From Hydrangea macrophylla (lineage: Eukaryota > Streptophyta > Magnoliopsida > Cornales > Hydrangeaceae), in assembly GCA_033977485.1 (NCBI GenBank), contig CM066993.1, forward strand, positions 25,472,001 to 25,536,000: a stretch of 64,000 nt of DNA, given 5' to 3'. Made by a program: the position numbers and the translations under genes. Shown here in pieces: positions 21,118-32,695 of this stretch. The notes beneath the pieces are model-generated. The model did not search any database. It was not told the origin of the DNA and saw only the letters and a program-made list of their open reading frames with translations. Positions within the stretch are counted from its first letter, which is position 1; the number at the start of each line of letters is the position of its first letter.

Positions 21118-22044
21118 GTGACAAAGGGAATTGATCAGTCTAAAATTGATCAAATTCTTTTGTCTAAACTCCCACTAGCTCCTGCAAAGCTGGATGATAT
21201 CAAGGTTGAAGTTCAAGACCTATTGGAAGAAGTAAACTTAGGGGGGGGGGCAGATGGTTCTAGGAGGATTACGTACATGAGTCAACTACTCCCAATGGAT
21301 TTCAAAACACGTTTGGTTAGACTACTTCACCAATATCAAGATTGTTTTGCTTGGTATTTATCATAAGATGCCTGGCTTAGACAGAAGCTTGGTAGAACAT
21401 CAGCCATATAAAGCTAGGATACATACTGTACAAGAAACCCCCAAGACGAATGGCAAATGAGATCATCCTGAATGTCAAAGAGGAAGTCGAACAACTATTA
21501 AAGGCTAGATTCATCCGTACAACCAGGTATGTGGAGTGGCTTTCAAATATTTTTCCTATTTTAAAAAATAATGGAAAACTGAGAATATGCATTGACTTTA
21601 GAGATTTTAGTAAGGCAACACCCAAAGATGAATATCATATTCCTATTGCTGATATCTTAATTAATTCAGCATCTCGGCATGAGATACTTAGTTTTATGGA
21701 TGGTCACTCAGACTATAATCAAATGTTTATAGACAAAGAGGATGTGGAAAAAATAGCTTTTCGATGTCCAGGGGCAATTGGGATATTTGAATGGTTGGTA
21801 ATGCCATTTGGGTTAAAAAATGCTAGCGCTACTTATCAATGAGCTATGAACGCTATATTTCTTGACATGATTGGAAAGTGGATGGAAGTCTACATTGATG
21901 ACGTGGTAGTAAAATCAAACTTTGATGATCATTTAATGTTTTTAACCAAAAGTTTTGAAAGGATGAGGTGTTATCAGCTCAAAATGAACCCATTAAAATG
22001 TGCATTTGGTGTATCGGCTGGAAATTTCCTTTGATTTCTAGTAT
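21118..22044 (+). pseudogene. Tat reverse transcriptase, unit 1
   Basis: RT landmarks in order: KARFIRTTRYVEWLSN, GKLRICIDFRDF, FMDGHSDYNQ (catalytic Asp), AFRCPGAIGIFEW, MPFGLKNASATYQ, then after a stop AMN...VYIDDVVVKS (catalytic YIDD, about 21,891-21,902) and LKMNPLKCAFGVSAG. The RCPGA and YIDDVVVKS forms mark the Tat lineage. The core residues are intact but stops fall after Q (21,840) and earlier at 21,364. Unit 2 has lost part of YIDD. Confidence 0.9.
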
Positions 22045-22725
22045 ATCAAAGAGGAATAGAGGTTGATAAAAATAAGGCAAAGGTCATCATGGAGGCCAAA
22101 CTACGAGCTAATAAAAAACAGTGACAAAGATTGCTTGGCCAAATTAACTTTTTACGCTGATTCATCTCCAATTGTGCAGGCAAAACTAAAATTTTTTATC
22201 TACTATTGAAATTGAAGGATGAAGAAGAATTCATGTGGAGGCAAGAACATCAGCTGGATTTTGAGCAAATCAAGAGATATCTTGCCAAGTTGACCATTAT
22301 AGTCTCTCGTAAGCCAAACAAACCATTAAGATTGCATGTATCAGCCTCCGATGACTCAATTGGAAGCCTGTTGGTGCAAAATAATGAGAAAATCGTAGAA
22401 CACACAATTTACTATTGAAGCCGTGTACTGACTGATGTTGAACAAAGTTATACATCAATTAAAAAATTATGTTTGGCTTTATTCTTCTCTTGCATCAAAC
22501 TAAGGTATTATATGCTACTCATAATAGTAGAAATTATGTGTAAAACTGATGTAATTAAAAAGATGTTGTAAAGATCAATTATCACTGGAAAAGTGGCAAA
22601 GTGGTCTTTAACTTTATTAGAATTCAACCTGCAATATGTCCCACAGAAGGCCACGAAAGGATAAGTCCTGGCTAATTTCTTGGCTGACCATCCATGTTTA
22701 GATATAAGCCCTAAAATCCTTAAAT
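22045..22725 (+). pseudogene. Tat RNase H (retroviral-type domain), unit 1
   Basis: It follows RT with a RGIEVDKNKA linker, then FMWRQEHQLDFEQIKRYL and LRLHVSASDDSIGSLLVQ, the usual first RNase H region of gypsy pol, then a stop and decayed sequence with LEFNLQYVPQKATKG and a further frame ending near ANFLADHPC. It would degrade RNA in RNA-DNA hybrids during replication. Confidence 0.75.
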
Positions 22726-22729
22726 GGGT

Positions 22730-23120
22730 TGAAATCGAATATGTAAATGTTACCCTATGGGTACTTTGGTTTGATGGATCTAGTACAGAGGAGTCAGCAG
22801 GTGTAGGAATCATCCTCACATCCCCATTTGGAAAGAAGACAGTTCTCTTTTAAACTTGATTTCAAATGTTTAAATAATCAGGTTGAGTTTGAGGCTGTGA
22901 TCATTGGCCTTAAGATTTTGTTGGAAATGAAGGCCTGATTAGGGATTCACAATTGGTTCTCAACCAATTAGGAAAAAAACACAAAGTGCATAATGACATT
23001 TTAGAAAAATATCACTCAATTGCTTTGAGCTTGATCGGTAACTTTTCTGAGTTAGCAGTAAAATATGTGCCTATAGAAAAAAAATGAGGAGGCAAATGAG
23101 TTGGCTCAAATTGCTTCTAG
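22730..23120 (+). pseudogene. Tat second, archaeal-type RNase H, unit 1
   Basis: WFDGSSTEESAGVGIILTSP (Asp of the DGSS motif) near 22,765-22,825, a frameshift, then FKLDF and VEFEAVIIGLKILLEM with the conserved Glu. A second RNase H after the first is a hallmark of the Tat lineage and is the strongest lineage evidence here. Stops and a shift inactivate it. Confidence 0.8.
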
Positions 23121-24600
23121 ACTTAGGATCCCCACCGATGTTTTTCAGAGGATGATCATAGTTGAAAAAGTGTCCAAGTCTTCAGTTTTGGAAGAAGATG
23201 ACTCCGTCCATGCAATGCCTCTTCAGGCTGAGGAAGATGATTGGAGGATCCCAATCATTAGGTTCCTAAAAAATCCCAACACCAACACAAACGTTATGAT
23301 TAGCAGGAGGGCGATGCATTATTTCTTGGCTGACGGGGAATTGTTCAAGAAGGCGACAAATGAGTCAATCTTGCAATGTCCCAGTAAGATAAAAACCTTG
23401 AAATTGATGAAATAAGTGCACAACGGGTTGTGTGGGGCTCAGGGTGGGATAAAGATGAGATGGTTGATTACAAGGTATAATTATTATTGGCCAACTATTC
23501 TAAAAGATTGTATTAACTTTGCCAAAGGCTGTCAGGCTTGTCAAAAACATGGGCCAATTCAACATGTGCCCATAATTAGTCTCTAACCAAATATCAAACT
23601 ATTGCCATTTAGAGGGTGGGCAATGGATATCATCAGTAAAAGTAGCCCACCATCATCATGGAATCATGCCTACATTCTGGTGGCCACTAATTATTTCACC
23701 AAGTGGGTAAAAGTCGTGCCACTGAAATCAGTCAGTCAGGCTGAGGTGATCAAATGTGTTAAGGAAAATATAATTCATAGATTTAGATTACAATAAACCA
23801 TCACGGCTGACCAAGGAACATACTTTACTGGGGATGACATGCTGTAATTTGCTTTTGAGTATAGTTTCACTGTCTTAAACTCAACACCGTATTATGCTCA
23901 AGTTAATGGACAAGCAGAGTCAACCAACAAAATCCTCAAGTTAAATATTCATAACATGGTTTATAATAATCCGAGTGTTTGGCATGAACTATTTTCTGAG
24001 GTACTCTAGCCATACAGGACTTCAAAGAGGTCAAGTATGGGAACCATTCCATTCGCGTTGACTTATGGGCATGATGCAGTTCTGCCACTAGGCATAGCAT
24101 TAAAATTGTTAAGGGTGGTTAGACAAAGTGATTTGGAGGTTGATGATTATAACCATGACATGTCAACAGAATTAGAGGACCTGGATGAGATTTGGCTGAT
24201 AGCCTTAGACCACCTCAAACTACAGAAACGTAGAGCTTAAAAAGCCTATAATAAAAGGGTGAAGGCCAAATCTTTTTCCGTGGGAGAATTAGTCATGAAG
24301 GGCATTCGACCACTTAGGCTCAAAGACCATAGACTGGGTAATTGGTCCCCTAATTGGTAAGGGCCCTTTAAAATTCGTGAAGTGTTAAAAGGGGAGCCTA
24401 CCATTTAAGAAATCTGGATGGTCAAATTCACAATAGGCTTATAAATAGTAAGTACTTAAAAAAGTATAAGCCTTGTGTGGGAGTCATACTTGTGTTAATT
24501 AGAGCGAGATAAGAGAGATCCATTAGAGGTACGGTTTAATCCTAATCAGCCTAAAGACTTGGACTTCAAGTTTGTCCAAAGCCAGACTGATGAAGAATAA
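23101..24600 (+). pseudogene. Tat integrase, unit 1
   Basis: Zinc region around 23,410-23,560 (HNGLCGAQ...CQACQ, second His changed to Gln), core with RGWAMDIIS (Asp), TITADQGTYF (Asp) and NGQAESTNKIL (Glu), then FALTYGHDAVLPL, KAKSFSVGELVMK and the GPFKI C-terminal domain. At least six stops interrupt it, including ones in codons that are TGG or CAA in relatives, which fits decay of methylated cytosines. The last about 100 bp approach the antisense ORF. Confidence 0.88.
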
Positions 24601-24789
24601 ACCATAACATTATGATGTGTTGGGAAAAAAATATGCATATGTAAAAAACCAGACACATCATTCAAAAAGCCAAAATATGGCTAGATAAAAAAAATCCATA
24701 ATTTTGGCCCCTTGCCAGTTTGTAAATGATTCAAACCCAAAAAATACAAAGGAGTCTACCAAGTATTTAAATATAAAAAGAGATCAAGG

Positions 24790-25517
24790 GAAAAAAGGAG
24801 CAGGAAGTATAAGGCCTGAGTCCACTGATCATCGATTTGAGCCAAAGTGTTCTCTGCAGCTTTCTGAATTGTCAGCCATGACTCTTCTTGCACATCCAAA
24901 GCAGAAATTTCATCAATCAATTGATCTAGTTGCTCAAGGACTTTTCTTCAAATCAACCTATTGGGAAGCATAGTCAGTTTCCATTTTCTCTAGGTCAACC
25001 TTCAATTTTTTGATGTTTTCTAACAACAAGGCAGAGCTCTTCACTCTGCCTCAATAGCGTCGGCCCAAAGGATGAATTGGTTGGCCACCTCCTCTCTTTT
25101 CTGAAAAAACTCCTTCACATTAGTCATCTTCTGGGGTGGCCTCAGCCATATCAGTGGCAATCTTCCTAAATTGGTGCAAAAAGGATTCTAAGGATGACAA
25201 AGAAGAAGAATCGGTGAAGTTTGTAGAACGTAGGAAGACTGCATTCTCTATAGCTTCTTATTGGCCCATGGTATTCTGAAAAGTTGAAGACCGCAAAGAA
25301 GCCAAAAGATTCATGGCTTGTAGCTAGGCATCAGTATATATTGGAGTGGCCATAGTTGGAATTGGTTTCAGGGGTAGGGGACCTGAGCTTGATCTTTGAG
25401 CAAGGATCAGTCTGATGTTTTGTGCCCTGAGAAGAAGATCTTTGACATTTTGAGAGCCTGAGGATGTTAAAATAATAGAAGTTGACGAACCGGATCCTAC
25501 AGTGAAAGAAGAGGGTT
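24790..25517 (-). pseudogene. Antisense extra ORF of Tat, unit 1, cut by the duplication junction
   Basis: The minus strand carries the C-terminal part of the extra ORF: an Ala/Thr-rich segment (MATPIYTEAQLQAMN in unit 2, decayed here), then a probable coiled-coil stretch ending near 24,800. It is homologous to the plus-strand relic at 8,318-9,737, in opposite orientation. It is cut at 25,517, where copia sequence begins. The complete version continues in unit 2 to about 60,110. Confidence 0.65.
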
Positions 25518-25518
25518 T
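25516..25518. other. Junction of the tandem segmental duplication
   Basis: Left of the junction matches 58,4xx-58,459 (inside the antisense ORF). Right of it matches 3,239 onward (inside copia gag). Unit 2 reads AGAGGGTTGAGG at the left parent and copia reads ATTTGATTC at the right parent; the joint is AGAGGGTTTGATTC, leaving TT shared. This is where the end of one unit meets the start of the next. Confidence 0.85.
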
Positions 25519-26058
25519 GATTCATATTATAATTAAGTTTGAATTGAACGAATGAAGGCGACAGTGAATTGAGGATCATATCAACTGGGTTTGTGCATCG
25601 ATGTTGGCACCTAGGGTCTCCAGCTCGTTTATATAATCAATCATTTTTAAAACATGTTCCTTGATTGGAGTCCCTTCTGACATCTTTGCACTCATTATCT
25701 TCTGTATGGCTACCTGTCTGGCAGGCCTCCCATGCTCCCCAGTCATCTTTTTCAGGGATGTGATAATGTCACTGGTAGAATTGTTCGATTGGAATTGGTG
25801 TTGCAACATGATAGCCATTGAGGCCAGAATATAGCAACGAGCCATTCCATTCGACTTCTTCCATTTGTCGAACTCGCGTCTGGCAACTACCGAAGCATTT
25901 GCCATGGGTTCTTAGGGGCTTGGGGTGGTAAGGACATATATGTGATCCTCCACAGTTAACACGATGTCAAGGTTACGTTTTCATTCAGTGTAGTTGTTTC
26001 CAGTTAACTTGTTTTGAGTGAGTATGGTGGCAAGTGGACTAAATGCAGATCCAGACAT
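25518..26058 (-). pseudogene. Copia gag N-terminal part, copy 2
   Basis: It begins at the same Met as copy 1 (26,058) and shares its TGA (25,981-25,983). A one-base deletion near 25,585 adds a private frameshift. It ends at the duplication junction, so the zinc knuckle is absent. Confidence 0.85.
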
Positions 26059-27687
26059 TATGATTACTGAACATCAAACAAACGAAATAAATTTGGATAT
26101 CAGAATTTGACAGTTTGAAATAAAGGAATCCTTAAAAAAAACTCTTATTTTAAAACAAAGTCATCGAAATATCGTAATGAAAGAATAAAGCCTCTGTGTG
26201 GTGGTCAATGTTCGATCTTTCGATTAATCATGACTTGTCCGCTATGCAACTCTCGCAAAACAAGTTATGACTCCCGAACCTTTTTGATCTCTAAGTTTCT
26301 AAATAATGTCAAATGTGGGATCCCTTATCCATAGTGTAGCTAGTGTGTACCATTAACTAAGATCCTATCACAACCGTCTCAAGTGGCGCCTCCGTGTGGT
26401 GGTCACCCTCTAACACGTCTGATTGATCCTATCAAAGGAAGTTCACATCTAGTAACCAATGAGTAATGCACCCTCCATATGGAATGGTCACCCCTGGTGA
26501 GGTAACACATAATGCACCACTCATCTTACAGAGAATCGTTAATGGAAGATCGTGGGTGTTTATTAATAAGACCCTCTCCCACTAGATTTAGTAAATAAGG
26601 ATTTTGCTTTTAAAAAAAAATTATTTCCACACATTATCTATAAACATCCAATGTTTACTAATGCGTTGAAATGGTTTTTGAATTTTATTTTTGAAAACTT
26701 GTTTTATGTGCATGCAAGTAGTAACAATGTAAAACGCCAATCACAAACCATGCATATAAAACAAAAAACTAAAATGAAACAAAGGCATTCATATGCCTCT
26801 ATCTCGCATGGCTCTATCTCCATAGAACCTCCTTCTTGGTTTGGTCGCCTCCAGCTCCATCTTAATGGACAACGGCTTGCTCCATCTCCATGGAATTTAT
26901 AATTCTAATGCATTGGTCCTATACTTTTTTCAAAGCTTACAATTTATCTAGAAACAAGAAAAAATATATATATAAAAGGCTAGGGAAACCAGTGCGACTT
27001 TCCTTTTCGTAGGATTGAAGTCGCAGCGCCCTTTACATATGCCTTAAACCAAACCAATAATAAAACATAATATCCACCAATCTCAAACAATTACATAGAA
27101 AATTTAAAAGTCTTGGTGCCATGGGAGATAGCGACTAAGCTTGCTGCAAAAGGGTTAGTCGTACATACATCCACGCATACATAACAATTGAAACCACTAA
27201 TTGATTCACACAGTACATAAACTCTTTATATATTGAATTAGAACTTAAAACAACATCTAACTTCACTGTCACAGTTCGATCGATCGAAGACCATTCGATC
27301 GCTCGAACCTTTGATCAATTGAACATTGTTCAATCGCTTGAACTTTCTATTTCACATAATGATTTGAAAAAAATTACAGAATAATTTAAAACTAAAGCAC
27401 ATAATTTTTAAAACATTTAAAACTGTGAAAAGAACAACCTGACAGAGAAACTGTCTCGATCGATCGAATTCTGTTCGATTGCTTGAGCATAGAGCATCTT
27501 CGATCGATCAAACCAACTTCGATCGATAGAATCTAACATGCATCCAATGCAATCAAAGAATTGTATTATACTGCGATAATGCTGCAGAAATAGATTTGTG
27601 ATGATGCAGTTTTGAAAATAGTCCTAAAATCTACATGCAAATCAAAACTAGTGTTCCAAAACGCATCTATAGATCCAAACGAGTATG
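26059..27687 (-). other. Copia leader, copy 2, non-coding
   Basis: Matches the copy 1 leader throughout, including the CGATCGAT palindrome cluster (about 27,275-27,525). No gene is supported. Confidence 0.7.
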
Positions 27688-27701
27688 GCTCCGATACCAG
27701 T

Positions 27702-29207
27702 TGATGGAAAAACTGATTCAAATTCAAAGTTTAAATGGTAGCAGAAAAGTCAAGTTATAAAAACTTATTGGTAGCACATGATCTACTACCATCAATTCCA
27801 TAGATGCGTACTAACAAGAGGGAGAGGAAATATACCTCAAGTCTTGAAACCAATTCTAAAAACTTCTTTCTCCTTGATTGTGCAACAACTTCCACTAGGC
27901 TGTCTTCACTCTTATGACTCCTGCGGATGCCTGCCGGAAGGAATAGGGTTGGTGGGAACCCTAATAGGGAGGATAGGGAAGGTTTAGGGAAATCTAAATA
28001 GTTTCTATAGCTTCTACATATAAAAATGATGATTAAAAGCATTCAGTACACACCTACCCTATTTATAGATTCCCAGAACCGACCTAACCTTTGAGCGATC
28101 GAAGTGTATTCGATCGATCGAACCTTAGATCGATCGAACAACCCTCAAGTGATCGAACCTGCCTAGACTTCAATCGATCGAAACTCCTTTGATTGATCAA
28201 ACCTGTCTTGACATGATCCTCATGTGCCCTTCCAAGCTTCCAAGCGAAGCTAAGGAGGGACCTTCTAGGCTCTTTATTGTTGGCTTAGACCAGTTTGTTA
28301 ATCACCGTGACAAAACTCTTTGATCAGCAAACTAACTAACTGGTCAGTTAACGTTTACTCCACTATAAAACGATAACTGAACTCTAATGTAAAAAAACAT
28401 ATCTGAAGCGATAACTAGACTTGTATGTTGTATTAATGTCCCTCTACCTTCAACATTCATAATCATATTCAGGTAGTCGGACAACTGTTACTGTCAACCT
28501 GAATCATGATTACTTCTTGTATTCCTTGAGTCCCATTCACCTCTAATGATTACAAAACATCATGATAACTTTTATCAACAAGACTACAGTACTCAGTAAT
28601 TGACTTGGTGACATTCTCAAGGGAATGCTTACTCTGAAACAGAGGGTAGACTCTGTCCTGACAATACATGTTCACAACCCTATGAACATGACATACCCAA
28701 GATACCCAGGTATTGATCTTCTATAGACCTCACTGATTGGTAAGTCAAAGTAGCCATATCCATAGTGTGTGTTCATAGTCATCGCAAGATTGAGAACACG
28801 TACCTTATACAAGTTATGAGTTCCTATTGACTGTTTGACAGCATTAAGTGTCAATAGGAAAGCTCAAGTCCGTCAATGCACTATAAGCACTAGCATATTA
28901 ACTAAGAGTGACACTCTAGTAATAGAGATTAATCATTCCATCCAATGGTAGTTAATTATGCTACAGTGTATACCTGATGAGATATCCAGTCTCATCATCC
29001 ACTGTGACAAGCTTTAAGTATCAAAGGATTATAATTCATATCTCACTTGTATGTATCTCATACACACACGAATTACATACTATGATACTTAAGGATTGAA
29101 AATCATCTCATGAAAGAAACATACATAATGAAATGTAAAACTGATACCCATATATTAAAATGCTAATGTCATACATAAATTAATGGTTTGAGGGCATAAA
29201 CCCAACA
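27702..29207 (-). mobile_element. Complete copia 5' LTR, copy 2 (about 1.5 kb)
   Basis: On the minus strand it starts TGTTGGGTTTATGCCC at 29,207 and ends TTTCCATCA at 27,702, next to a primer site TGGTATCGGAGCC (one change from the tRNA-Met complement). It lies inside gypsy LTR I: the sequence after 29,207 continues that LTR at the point equivalent to 36,731. The other copia LTR, and so the target duplication, is not in the window. Confidence 0.88.
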
Positions 29208-29404
29208 AAATCTTGATGGTTACAATTGGAAGTCATTTCATAAACCAAACTCCTTAATGAGTGATCCGTACGTGGTCAGGTATACATGAGTATTAGCTGT
29301 GTAATGTTGGAAGCAGCTTATGATGAGGACAAGTGGCAAATAGGTAAACCAGGCAGTGGAGGCTGGGTTAGTAGGAAAAGGATGTGGTTGTTGGGTTTTA
29401 AAGT

Positions 29405-30300
29405 TGTGTATCCTTTCAGTTCTTCATGACGAAATGGATATGGTGAATACTTCAGTTCTTCATGACGAAGTGATGGTTATGAAATTGTATATTCTTTTAG
29501 TTCTTTGTAACGAAATGGATATGGTGAATACTTAAGTTCTTTGTAACGAAGTGATGGTAATGAAATTGTTTATCCTTTCGATTCTTCGTGACAAAACGGA
29601 TATAGTTAATACTTCGGTTCTTCGTGACGAAGTGATGATTATGAAATTTTGTATCCTTTCGAATCTTCATGACAAAACGGATATAGGGAATACTTTGGTT
29701 CTTCGTTATGAAGTGGGGGTTATGAAATTGTGTATCCATTCAATTCTTCATGACAAAATGATTATGGTGAATACTTTGGTTCTGCATGACAAACTGATGG
29801 TTATGAAATTGTGTATCCTTTTGATTCTATGTGATGAAATGGATATGGTGAATACTTCGATTCTTCATAACGAGGTGATGGTTATAAAATTGTGTATCCT
29901 TTTGGTTCTTCATAATGGAACGGATATGGTGAATACATCGGTTCTTCGTGACGAAGTGATGGTTATGAAATTGTGTATCCTTTTGATTCTACGTGACGAA
30001 ATGGATATGGTGAATACTTCAGTTCTTTGCAACGAAGTGATGGTTATAAAATAGTGAATCCTGTCGGTTCTTCATGACGAAACGGATATGGTGAATACTT
30101 CAGTTCTTCGTGATGAAGTGATGGTATTGAAATTGTGTATCCATGTGGTTCTTCTTGACGAAACAGATATGGTGAATACTTCGGTTCTTTGCAATGAAGT
30201 GATGGTTATAAAATAGTGTATCCTGTCGGTTCTTCATGATGAAACGGATATGGTGAACACTTTGGTTCTTCGTGATGAAGTGGTGGTTCGTAGAGTTAAG
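29405..30300. repeat. 81-bp minisatellite array, about 11 units
   Basis: The same unit as in the other LTR I copies, starts spaced 81-82 bp from about 29,431. It creates a 167-codon plus-strand frame at 29,551-30,054 and antisense frames, all repeat artefacts. Sequence between units is more diverged than in the 3' LTR array. Confidence 0.9.
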
Positions 30301-30649
30301 ACTCCTTTTGGATCTTTGTGATGAAATTGATGTCCTAGAACTCCGAAACACTTTGGTTCTTCGTGACGAGGTGGTTAGTGAAAGGTGTTTTGGGTTGGTG
30401 AATGGTGTCGGATTATAGAAATGGATGGTAGTAGCGGTAAGAATGTTGAGGCAAGTCAAGTTGGTGGTTCGTATTCTTTTTGAATACTTAGTCGGGCATG
30501 TTAGTTATTATAGTTTGACGGTGAGAATGTGGGAGAATTTTAAAAGACGTAATAGAGGTAGTACACATATCTTGTTTATGTGTGGCTATATAATCTCAAT
30601 TCAATTTGGTTCTCTCACTCGACTTTCATAAACTGAAGACGTTCATGTT

Positions 30650-30671
30650 GCTGGACATTCCCATGTCTAGC
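30650..30671 (+). other. LTR stem-loop (module copy 4)
   Basis: GCTGGACAT with ATGTCTAGC around TCCC: one mismatch in the 9-bp stem. Preceded by CTCACTC at about 30,613. Confidence 0.7.
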
Positions 30672-31099
30672 TTATCCAGATGATGAGTGCATGGGTTATG
30701 ATGCTATGCAAGCAGAGAACGTGGAGGAAGAGTACACCGAAGATGGCTATGGATATGCTAGTTAGAGAGAAGATTAGTGGGTTCCTTTTTTTGTAAATAT
30801 TTTTGGTTGTAATCTCTATTAGAAGACTAATCACATCTTTTGTAATAGCTTTTATAAGGCCCTAGGGCCATAAGACTCTGATGTATTTACGATGATGTAA
30901 TAGTTATGTGGTAAGGTGGCCGTCTATTGTAATATAACCTTGTAAGCAGATGTTTGTCTTATCCTTTTTGTTATGATATTTATTATTAGTATTTGGTCAT
31001 GGACAATTCGGTAATGCAACTAGTCACTTGCCTCAGGGTCCAAGATGGAAATTTTAATTTTTCCCTATTTTGGCTACGCCGGGGTATAACAGGGGTTTT

Positions 31100-31111
31100 T
31101 GGTATCAAAGC
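31100..31111 (+). promoter_or_regulatory. Primer binding site of gypsy I
   Basis: TGGTATCAAAGC, one change from the initiator tRNA-Met complement TGGTATCAGAGC, 8 nt after the LTR end. Gypsy III has the same spacing. Confidence 0.85.
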
Positions 31112-31219
31112 TTTAGGTAAAGACATGTACATCGATTGTCCTACGCACTTAAGTTATAAACCGTTAGACCCTTTTTCCACCTATGATGATATAAACCTTA
31201 TGATTGTTTTGTGATTAGC

Positions 31220-31565
31220 ATGGCACCGTATTACGTCCTGGATGGATATAGAGGACGGGGTTGATGAGAAGATTGACCCAATAATGGGTATTGACCCAGT
31301 AGAGGATGTTGACCCAACAAAGGATGCTGGTGAAGTGGAAGCAATGGTAGTCATGGAGGAAGGAGAGCCAGAGGTTGAGGATGACTTTCACGATGATCTA
31401 AGGATGCAGAAAGAGAGCCTTTGGATAAGGATGAAGATGAGATGGTTGATAAGTTGACCCATACTTGGATTGGGTTCTACTTGAGGAGATTCCAACCCAG
31501 GATGATGTTCCACAATATAACTCAGACATGAAGGATATTTGGGATAGGATTCCCAGAATCTAGAG
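31220..31565 (+). pseudogene. Acidic pre-gag ORF of gypsy I
   Basis: Between the primer site and gag. A Met at 31,220 sits in a GATTAGCATGG context similar to 62,594. The main open frame (from 31,242) is rich in Asp and Glu (DEKIDPIMGIDPVEDVDP). After frameshifts near 31,410 the reading ends YLDWVLLEEIP...DIWDRIPRI and stop at 31,563-31,565. Gypsy III ends its ORF LNWVPPEEID...NFWDQIPRI and stop, so the C-terminus is conserved. I recognise no known domain. It could also be an N-terminal extension of gag, but a spacer with stops separates them. Confidence 0.6.
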
Positions 31566-31829
31566 CTTTATTTGTATTAGGGCTAGTAGCCCATGTTTTG
31601 TGCATATGGTAGGTACCTAGGCATATAACACGAACTAGTAGTAGCGTGTACACCTTTCTATGTAAATATTTAAAGTTATCTATGAAGACTTGATTCCTCT
31701 ACTTGATGAAATGGATACTTGATGAGATATGTACTCATATTAGAATTATTAGCTATACATTATATCGTTTATATGTCTCGTAACCATAGTTAGGACTAGA
31801 GGGTAACCAATACATATTCAGTTAGGAAT
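31566..31829 (+). other. Spacer between acidic ORF and gag of gypsy I
   Basis: A/T-rich, stops in all frames, no supported gene. It shares TAGCCCA and ATGTAAAT islands with 63,499-63,803 of gypsy III. Confidence 0.5.
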
Positions 31830-32165
31830 ATAAGCGTATAAGCAGATGACAAGTCAGCCACCCCAGCTTAGGAATGGACCAAAGGGAAGACCTTCGATCT
31901 GTTTCCAAATAAACAAACGCCCGTAGAATAGTGATAAGAAACCAGGACCCACTTTTCCCCGGGATAAGCATGTAACACCACTCATACCACTAGTACCAAC
32001 CACAACCATCGGGAACAACAAGGATGGATGTTTCAATTATGGGATCCCAGACATATGGCACGAGATTGCATAGTCCCCAAAACCAAAAACCAAGCTAATG
32101 TTATATGCTACAACTGTCACAAAAGAGGGCACATGAGTAAGGATCGCAAGGCACCAATAGGAAAC
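31830..32165 (+). pseudogene. Gag remnant of gypsy I (zinc knuckles only)
   Basis: Only the C-terminal part of gag is left: a decayed first knuckle near 32,010 and CYNCHKRGHMSKDR at 32,106-32,147, where the last Cys of CX2CX4HX4C is Arg. The capsid region that should precede it (its start is seen in gypsy III at 63,804) is absent, so most of gag was deleted. Confidence 0.7.
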
Positions 32166-32299
32166 TATTATGGGCCTACTACCCAAGGTCAAGCTGGTAA
32201 GTCCTGACTCAATGCAGTCATACCGAGACGGCCGGCTATGACTAAAAGGAACAGTAGAGCTTGGAAGGTACACTCTCATTAGATGCTAGTTGAGTTAAA

Positions 32300-32659
32300 A
32301 TGCTTTTTGATACTAGTGCTACTAATTCATTTATTGCCTTTGAGATTGTACGACGTTTGGGTTTAGTACCCCAAACACCTGAGGTTGCTCTAAAGGCAGT
32401 ATCACCCTTAGGAGTGACCGTAAAGCTAGGAAAATTATGCAAGGACTTCACTTTAACATTGGAGGATAGGAACATACCCAAAAACTTAATTGTTCAATCA
32501 ATGAATGAATTTGATATGATCCTAGGATTTGATTTGCTTACCAAGTATCATGCGAAGTTGGATTGTACTAGTAAATCAATCACATTTTTTTTACCTGGAA
32601 GTACACCCTTCAGTGTTCAATGCAACCCTACTAGTGATGCTTTCTTACAAGTCGCTTAG
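32300..32659 (+). pseudogene. Aspartic protease of gypsy I
   Basis: A 119-codon frame beginning MLFDTSATNSFI: the catalytic triplet is D-T-S instead of D-T-G. NEFDMILGFDLL is the second hallmark (usually DVILGMDWL). A stop separates it from RT. The Gly to Ser change at the active site predicts an inactive enzyme. Confidence 0.85.
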
Positions 32660-32695
32660 CCACTATGGAAACTAAAGGCTCTGAATTGACGATCG

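Larger units (their letters stand above)
25518..29207 (-). mobile_element. Copia element, copy 2 (5' half only)
   Basis: A copy of 3,239-6,889 plus the missing LTR tip, on the minus strand: complete 5' LTR, primer site, leader and the first about 180 codons of gag. The offset to copy 1 is almost constant at 22,279 bp, as expected for one duplication and not for two insertions. It adjoins gypsy LTR I at 29,208. Confidence 0.9.
29208..31091 (+). mobile_element. 5' LTR of gypsy I, truncated at its 5' side by copia
   Basis: Matches 36,731-38,693 of the 3' LTR. Its first about 1.35 kb are missing because copia inserted there. It ends CCGGGGTATAACA at 31,091 and holds the 81-bp array and the stem-loop module. 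Confidence 0.88.

Noticed and set aside
8318..25517. One large palindrome created by a single inversion
   Set aside because: The arms differ in content (integrase and extra ORF against a whole element) and are more diverged than the two duplication units. Two independent Tat elements fit better.
29551..30054. 167-codon plus-strand frame (and similar ones at 6,898-7,351 and 36,879-37,929) that looks like a repeat protein
   Set aside because: It is the translation of the 81-bp LTR minisatellite. Antisense frames are equally long, and the sequence lies inside a non-coding LTR.
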